This document shows positions 51,901 through 60,900 of a stretch of DNA of 64,000 nt, one piece after another. The notes under the pieces are model-generated. The model did no database searches. It had not been told where the DNA came from and was given only the letters and a program-made list of their open reading frames with translations. Both the position numbers and the translations under genes were made by a program. The DNA is from Notolepis coatsorum (Eukaryota; Chordata; Actinopteri; Aulopiformes; Paralepididae): contig OZ020592.1 in assembly GCA_963971535.1 (NCBI GenBank), positions 56,796,836 through 56,860,835 of the forward strand. Direction: 5' to 3'. Each line of letters begins with the position of its first letter. Position 1 is the first letter of the stretch.

Positions 51901-54900
51901 AGTAGTGGTTTGAAGGGGTTCTGTGTTCCCCACTGGTTTTTAGGTTATAATGGATAATATTATTATCTCAAACCCTGCCCTCTTTTAGATCAGATGGGAT
52001 TCTAATCTAAAAGAGGGCAGAGTTTGCTATAGGTCCAACTGTTGCGGAAAGCAACATTAGTGAATGGAGGATCAAGAAAAGAGAGTTTGAGAGGTCCATT
52101 GGTGCTGGCTGGCCCATGTGCATTAGGAACACATAGCCGACAGAAAAGACATAACCCACATGCGTAACCCACAAGAAGCACTGTTAACACATTCCCGGCC
52201 AACCACGTGTATATATACGTGTTTGGGAGCCGACGCTTGACGGCCAACCACGTATATATACTAGGGTCTAGGGATGCTCGATATTGGCTTTTTTACCGAT
52301 ACACCGATATTGTCCAACTCTTAATTTCCGATACCGATATATGCAGGGTTTCTCCCATTCCATTTTAACCCTTTCACTGCCACGCTACCAAACGGTTAAC
52401 CCTTTCACTGCGACGATCGCCCCGCTACGACGGTCATTTCATGTATGGACGAGGAGACGTACTAATGATAATCTAGCGTTGATTTCAGGATGATTAGATA
52501 ATCAGCCGAAAAATTACAACGTGATGATGACTGGATTACAGTCAAATGCCTTTTTCTCGCCTTTTTCCTGGAATTACTGAAAAACACCCAAACCATACTC
52601 TATTCAAAACGGTATAAAACGGAAATGTACGGATGAAAAAACAATCTGTCTCGGGCATGTTGACTAGAAGCAACTCGCTGAGACTCGACAGCGTTATTAG
52701 ACCCATAGATATAATATAAGATATATTTTAAGCACTCGCAAATGTCACAGTCTAAAACTATATCCATTGAATAAAGACCTGGCGATGAATGGGGTATCAG
52801 CGCCCCCTGCTGCTGGCGGTCAATGTGTTAATATCCCGGATGTTGTCACGGAGCTGCATATTGGGACTCCGAAAGTGCAGTACCGGCCAGATCCTGGTAT
52901 TGGTGCCGTCTCGAGAATGCAGTTTCCCCTGTTGCAGACCGGGTGTCACTTTTTTTTCGCTCCGGGTTAGCTTTGTTAGCCTAAAGCTATGGCTTCACCA
53001 GATTGCCTGGAATACTTTTTGCGACGCCGAATTCAGTATGCAGTAAAGGAATATAGCATCAGCCAATGGACATAACTGGGAAATAATTTTTGGAATCCAA
53101 CCGGCCACAGGTAAGAGCGATTTGATGCCAATTTCAGCCTGATCGGGCCTTGTTCTCATAGCCATCCACCCGGTCAGCGTATGATGTTGCAATAACAAAT
53201 GCCGTTATTGGGAATCAATAATCAGACTCCCCCCCCCCCCCCCCCCCCCCCCTTTCATGCATTCATGGTGGAAAATGATACCTTATCATATGCATTTAGA
53301 TTTTTAACTCTAGCTTGTGTAGGGCCGAAACGCCAATCGATTTAACGTTATTAGCTTAGCGCCCTATAACTAGCTTTGCAGGAATTACCCCAGACCATTC
53401 CGATATAACGTTCATATTCACGACGCTATAAAACGGGAACGTATTGATGAACATTTCTTTCTTTATGGCATATTGAAGGGAAGGTTTATACTGTCAATTG
53501 ACAATGGACACATAGCAATAATATAAAATATAGATTTAGCTCTACAAACAACCTCACGCACAGTGAAAACTTGTAATGAAAAGCTGGCCTCATAGAGTGG
53601 GGCCCGTCTAATCGCAATGGCCCCAAATGTGTTAATATGGTAACGAAAACAAAGGTAGTCTAGCAACTAAACAGTTCAAAGTAATTTTCTTTTTTAGTTA
53701 TGCTAAAAAAATACCTCCTTGAAATGACAATGAAACGAGTCTCATAGATTAGAACAAACAAAACTATTATGATTAAGTAAGGGATAATGTATAGCTACGA
53801 GGTCATTGTCGCAAAATAATTGACCGACACATAGTTTAAAATACAGAGCCGCCTCGGTGAGGTGTTTTAAACGCAGTGAAGGTCAATTATTTTGCGATGA
53901 TGACCGAGTAAAGCTATACATTATCCCGCTTATTACATGGCTAACTTACTAACAATATACCTAATTCATTTGACAAATCGCAGTTCTGTGGCTCTGTCAG
54001 CCCAAATAAAGTGATTATTATTATCGCCGGCAGCCCGGCAGGTGTGTCTGATTGGCTGCACTGAAACAGTGTGTGTCAGTGGGCTTGATTACTCCAGCTG
54101 CGAAAAACAATAATCACCGGTGGTTATCGAAAAATAATGACCGCTGTCGGGGGGCTATTGACCAATCACAAGCAAGCATTTCGGCGAATGTGAAAACGCC
54201 ATGTAATAATAATGTATAATTTGGGGGGCGGTCAGGTAGCGTAGCGGAGATTGTGCTCGTCACCAATGCAAGAGGCTGCGGTCTCGACTCCCGGAGAGTC
54301 AGCATTGCCTTGGCTTGGGCTGATCGCTATACTAACTTGTTTGGCTGAGTTAGGGGGAGGGAAGCCGTGGGTGGGTCCTGGGCGTTGTGGACAGCGACCC
54401 CTACAGTTCGGTCGGGGCGCCTGCACAGCAAGGGTAGGATCTGGAGAAAGGTAGTGTGACCTTCCACACGTTACACTCTCCCAGTGAGAATCTGCGCTGC
54501 CAGGCTGGCTGCCGGAGGAAAGCATGTGACAGTCTCCGGCCTCCCGGACCAACAGTAGGGGGGGGGGTGCGCAACAACCAGGAAGGGGGTTGGGAATTAG
54601 CATAACGACTAACAGTGGGATGGGAGAAAAAATCGGAAAAAAGGAGGGGGAAAAAGATTTTTTTTTTTTTAAATAAATAATAATAATAATGTATAATTTG
54701 TAAAGCAAGACTAGGCAAGCCTAATGAAGCTGGACCCGGCCAAGACACATGTGTATTTCAACAGTGGGGAGTCAGTCAGTCAGTCAGTCAGTTAGGGACA
54801 TTTGCTATTGTAGTCCGGCTATTCTTTTGTTTTTGACTAACCCGTTTCTGATTTCAGTTTGGTCTTCAGTTCTAATGCCGTAACTTTGATAACTTGATAA

Positions 54901-57900
54901 TATTCAGTCAATATAATGTTTGGTTCTTGGTGTGAAATGCTATATATGTATGTATGTGTCTCTTTCTGTGCGTCAGGATGTTCCAGCCTCCTCCTAAGAC
55001 CGACGGTCGAGTCTTGCTGATGAACAAGCCCACCTGCCCTGTGCCCCCTGCCACTCAGACCCCCAAACCCGCTCTGATAACCGACATCACGCCTACTCCA
55101 CTGGCCACACCCGTTGTCCAACAAGGTAAGAGACAGGGTTCCCACAAGGTCCTTGAAGTGCTTAAAGTGCTTGATATCTGGAATCTAATAATCTCTCTTA
55201 AGCGCAGACGATGGTGATCTGAGCTATTTTCCTGATGGTAGTTGGCAAGGGTGCGAATAGGCCTGTCATGATAACTACTTTTGTTGCACAATATATTGTC
55301 CCAGAAATAATTGCGATAAATGTAATTATTGTAATTTTAAGACGCTATCTGTGAGCGTGCACCATTTTGTGCTCTCGTGTTTTATATTTGCATTGTCGGT
55401 GACGGCATCCGTAACAGCCAACTGTTGGAAAACCGAATGGGATGGTTATGTTTAAGATGAACTTTTAATTTAGTTGCGTTGCCAAAGTCGACATACCGGC
55501 TTGTTCACGTTAATGGGCTCTCGTAGGCAGGCACATTTTTCTTAAAAGGAATGCGAGGAGCTGATTTGATTGGCCATATCGAAGCCAGCCCCAACTGCAC
55601 CTGCTAATAATGTATTCCTCCTCCTCGCCACACTCGCATGCACCAGCACTCTGAACTTGGACCTGCATTTGCACGTTGCACTACATTCACAGAAATAGAG
55701 CCTTCCGTCTCTCTCCACCCATGATCTATATATCTCTCTATGCTCTGACTCACTCTCTCTCTTTCCCTACTCTTTTGGACTCTCCCTTCCTCTCTCTCAG
55801 TGGTGTGTTCAGTCGCGCCCACGGCCCCTCCTCGCCTGCCCATGAACCCCGCTGCTCAGACCGCCGTGAGGTCCGGCGGCCCCAGGCCCGTCCTGACCGT
55901 ACGCCATCCCGGGGCCTCCTTCACCCCAGCTCTACCGGCCCATCTCGCCCCGCCGCCCAGCAGTGTCCTGCCCCAGAGGGTCCTGCTCAGCCCGGACATG
56001 CAGGCCAGACTGCCTTGTGAGTCAAAGAGTGCCTGGTTTCACCTCATCTCAAACCCTGCTTCCTCTTCTCTTGATCCTCTAATCACAGCTGTTTTTGTTG
56101 TTGCTGTTCCCTGCTTTCTGGGAACAAATGGGAAGCAATGGTTGTGATTGGAGTATCAAGATAAGAGGGCGGAGCTTGATATAGGGCAATCTGGTGTGTT
56201 GTATTCACTAGGGAAGTGTTATACTGCGGTTCAGTTGTTGTACAGCATTTATTGCAGACGACGTGTCACAATTGGAAGAAAGACATTCTTTGAGTGCTTC
56301 TATAACTGCAGTAATCATATTATTCTCATGACGTTTCATGGCAACTCAATGTGGCACAGCTCATTGGCCACGGTTGTCATTTAACGATAATCACCTGTTA
56401 TTTGATTACAATCACCTTGTTGTCTGGCGACCGAGACGTCTGCGATCGAATGCTATGAACCTTGTGACTGGTACCTCAGAACTTAAACTTGAATGGTGTC
56501 AGTGCGCCGCTGTTTAGATTTAATCATACAAGCCTTGAATGATTTATGAACTGTCACCAGGGGAGGAAACTAACTTTTTGTCTTACCAGCCAACTGGCGA
56601 GTAGCTGATTTTTTTTACCAGCCAAACAGATTTTTTACCAGCCAAAAATAAATCGCTAATTGTGATAATTACTTCTTTGTATGTCTTCGTCTAAATTGAT
56701 TTTCAATCATAGTAATAATCACACCGTGTCTCTACTCTTTAAAATATTTATTAGCATAAAACATTAATAACAGTGTCTCTACTCTTCACAATATTAGCAT
56801 AAAACATATTAACATGAAAGAGGGATCTATTCTGGACTGGGTTGGGCTGAACTGGGCAGTTAAAGATGCTGGGTTGGACTGGGTTGGGCAGTGAAAGAAA
56901 AAAACCGAAGTATGTTGTGAAGTGTATAGAGATAGATGTGAAATGTATAGATGTAGCAGTACTGTCTATCGTGTATTGTGTCGTGTATGTCATGTTATGA
57001 TGAATTGAAAATGGGGGACCCTGATGTAAACAAGACGAAAGTCTTTCTCTGGTCTGCATCCCCTTAACAATTGTGTGTATTGAGCTGTACTGTATTGTAC
57101 CCATTCTGCAATCTGTTAATAAAGTTTTCAATCAAGTTAACTTTGAACCTCGGTTGTCAAGCCGTGTCAATGTTGTGTATGCATCTGGGTAGGCATCACA
57201 ACGGTGTTCACTTTAAGACGGCATGGTGGTCTTACGACAGGGCTGTGAAATACCGTCAAGTGTTGTGGTATCGTCAGTTGGGTTGGTGTGCTGTTGTGCA
57301 CTGGTTGAGCATGAAATAAAACGTCTAACCTTACGTCGTAGTCCTGTGCGTTTTTGGAAACATAGTCAATGTAACGGATACACCTAGCTAACATGGGGCT
57401 GGCTGCTTTGAGCACACGTGCACACAGGGCTAACGTTAGCTAGCAAGCAGCTATAGCTAAAACGCTAACTAGAAGCTAACCACTGTATACAGTTCCAATA
57501 AACTAACATTACACCTCTGTGATTTAAATGTGTCCTTAGTAACTTATACTCGAGGGTTGTACTAGGGTTGGATGCAGTTCCCCGTTGGTCAGTCTGTCTG
57601 TTTTCAATCTTCTGCTGTGTTTAACGTTATCTGTTTGCGAGTGCTCCCTTGACTGGTGGCCAGTACTGCAGGAACTTTTATTAAACATTCTATATGTTTG
57701 TGGGTTAGTCAGTACTGCGGGAACTTTTATTAAACATTATATGTCCGCGGGTCTTGTGCAGTGCTCTCGTGGCACTGTCAACTAAAGCGAGCACTCAGAA
57801 GACGCGCACCGTTTGCCAGTGAGCGTGATTGCAGAATGTATTTTTTTGTTTTGTTTACTCGCCAGTGTGGCGAGTGGTCTTCATGAATCACTCGCCAAAC

Positions 57901-60900
57901 ATAAAAAATACTCTCATTTGGCAAGTCAAATGGCCTAATTTCCTCCCCTGACTGTCACTCGGATGTGAATGTTGGCCAGCAGGGACCTCATTTCTGTTGC
58001 CAGAGGAAACAAAAGTATCCAATTTGAAAACCCAAATCAAAAACCTTCCATCTTTGTTTTAATGTTTGCAGCAATTATTTAAAATGTTTTGTATAAAAGC
58101 AGACTATTCTGCCTGCTGAGGCATTGTTCTATGACTGCAACACATCGATGCCAATAACCACCACATAGTATGACCTCCACTGTTATTAGTTCAGTCATCC
58201 ATTCACTCTCTAGGGCGCCACCTAAACTACAGCAAACACACACATACACCACAGCCACACACCACACACACACACGCAAACCACTTTTTTCTTACCCTCT
58301 CTCTTTCTCTTACTCTCCTTATCTCCCTCTCTTTCTCTCATTTTTTCTCTCTCTCTCTCTCCCCCCTCTGTCTCTCCCTCCCTCTCTCTCAGCTGGTGAA
58401 GTAGTGAGTATTGCCCAGCTGGCCTCCTTGGCAGGCAGGCCGGTGTCATCATGCCAGGGAAGCAAACCTGTCACCTTCCAGCTTCAGGGCAACAAGCTGA
58501 CTCTGTCTGGAGCGCAGATCCACCAGGTCCCTGTCGCTCCTCCTCCGCGGCCAGTTCAAGGTCAGTACGAGGCTTCGCTACAGAGCGAGAGAACCTGGAG
58601 GCACTGCTCTCACCAAGAACACAGGGCAGTGATGGAACCAACCCCACAAGGGATGTTTTGGACAGCCCTGTGTATTTGCTGTTGTAAAGTCAATTATAAA
58701 TCAGTGTGTGAATGTGATATATCACCATTGACAAGACTCCCTGACTGATTTCTCTCTTTTAATACACAGGTAATGTGATGCACCTGGTGTCCAGTGGGGG
58801 GCAGCACCACCTGATCAGCCAGCCTGCCCAGGTGGCTGTCTTCAGCACGGCCAGCACACACCCCATTAACACCTCTTCAGCTCCCTCTGGGTCTCAGCTG
58901 CATCACAATGCCTCCTCGCAAGGTTTCTTCCTCTCCCTCTTTCTCGCTCTACGTCTCAATCAGACCTGGTCAGAATTGTAGTCGTACTGTTATTCAAAAG
59001 TATTCCCATGACGCCTCACGCCTTTCCTACGGATACGCCATGAACACAGCTCAATGGCCACGGCTTGGTCCCTGGAAGGGCTGCTTGCAGCGTTGCGTTC
59101 CAAGCGCGTCTGTGCCTAACGCGTGTCCGTTCTGAAACAGGCCAATTGCTTTTCCCTCAGAAGTGCTGCTTGCAAAAAAAAGGCGTCTGGGTGGCGCAGC
59201 GGAGATTGCGCTTGTCACCAATGCGAGAGACTCCGGTCTCGAATCCATGTGTCAGCATTGCCTCCGGCTTGGGCCAGCCGTCATACTAACTCGTTTGGCT
59301 GAGTTAGTGAGAGGGAAGTTGTGGGTGGTAATCTGGCATTGTGAAGTGCTGCTTGCGGTGTTCTCGGGAACCGCTCCTCCAATCAACTTCACATGCGATA
59401 CTGTACCTACTTGGGCCCTCGGCAACGCACCCACCAAATGTGATGTCGACCGGATGACCGTTTCCCGAGATGTGCAGACAGGACCATTATGGCTATTTAA
59501 ACTTGGGATGCTGCTACAGCACCACCTATTGGCCCAATTACACCAAATTTGTCATGGTCACTCAGACATCATATCTACACATATCTATGTCCACCAAAGG
59601 TGGTTTCAATAGCATTCAGGATATATGAATACTTTATTTGTAATATAAGCCCTTTTTATATAATATAATCTAGTTTGCTTATATACAATGAATACATGGA
59701 CAAAATTCAAAATAGCAGAAAATCTATCTAGATGCAAATGGTCGTGATTTAACTGGATAGATTCGTCTGGACCCACAGAATCCAGGAATAAAATAATTGT
59801 GTTACTGAGAGTTACGGTTCAAAGGTTACAGGCCAAAATATAATGTTAGTTGTAGCACCACCATCTGGCCAAATGGCAAAACCAAATTGGACACTGCACT
59901 CCCCTAGGTCTCAGCAAGACACCTGCCAAGCCTGAAGTCGATTGGATGGACAGTTGTCATAGATATGTGAAGGACAGGACCGACAGGCAGAGATTCCTTC
60001 CTTTATAGTTAGATGTTTTAAGGGGCCTCTCCGCATAACCAAACCATTAGAGCTTGGCTTATTTTAATTAATTTTAAAGTGATGACAGAATTGGAATACG
60101 TTGCACCCACAATTCACATCAGACTTGGGATGAACATATTTTAAGATGAGGGAGAATGGTTTTATTCTGAAAGAATAAATGAAAAGGGCCAGTGATTTGG
60201 CTGGTCTTCAGTGGCTTTTACTGATGTTCTCTCAGTGTAACTGCCCGCTGAAGGATGCAGCCCACAGTTTACAGTATGCACCCTTACAGTAAGCACCCAC
60301 AGTTTACAGTATGCACCCACAGTTTACAGTATGCACCCACAGTTTACAGTATGCACCCTTACAGTATGCACCCACAGTTTACAGTATGCACTTACAGTAT
60401 GCACACAGTTTACAGTATGCACTTACAGTTTACAGTATGCACCCACAGCTTACACTCAGTTTACAGTATGCACCCACAGCTTACACCCACAGTTTACAGT
60501 ATGCACCCACAGCTTACACTCAATTTACAGTATGCACCCACAGCTGCTCTCGTGCCTTTAACTCCAATCAGAAAGGCATTCATTTGAATGGGGGATATCT
60601 GTAAAAATACTTAATCAAGTGCATATACTGTATATAGAAAGATTGGCGATTAGTACATAAATACCCTATATGCCACACATAGATGCTCCTCAATTCACCT
60701 ATCTCCAAACCCTGCCCCCTTTTCTTGATCCTCCAATCACAACTGCTGCTTTCCTTGTCCTTGCAGCCGTTTCAATAGATTTTTGATCAGGTCTGCTTGC
60801 AGCACTTACTATCTACCTCTGGCTCGCTTGGTGTTCTTGCTTAAAGGGATGGGTCTGATTTTTGGAACCCCAGCTTTATTTCTTACTTACCGAATGTTGT

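Noticed and set aside
60255-60604. Repeated peptide frames ([11 protein letters not shown] and similar) in intron 21
   Set aside because: All three frames over the 20-bp minisatellite are open because the unit lacks stops; no gene context.
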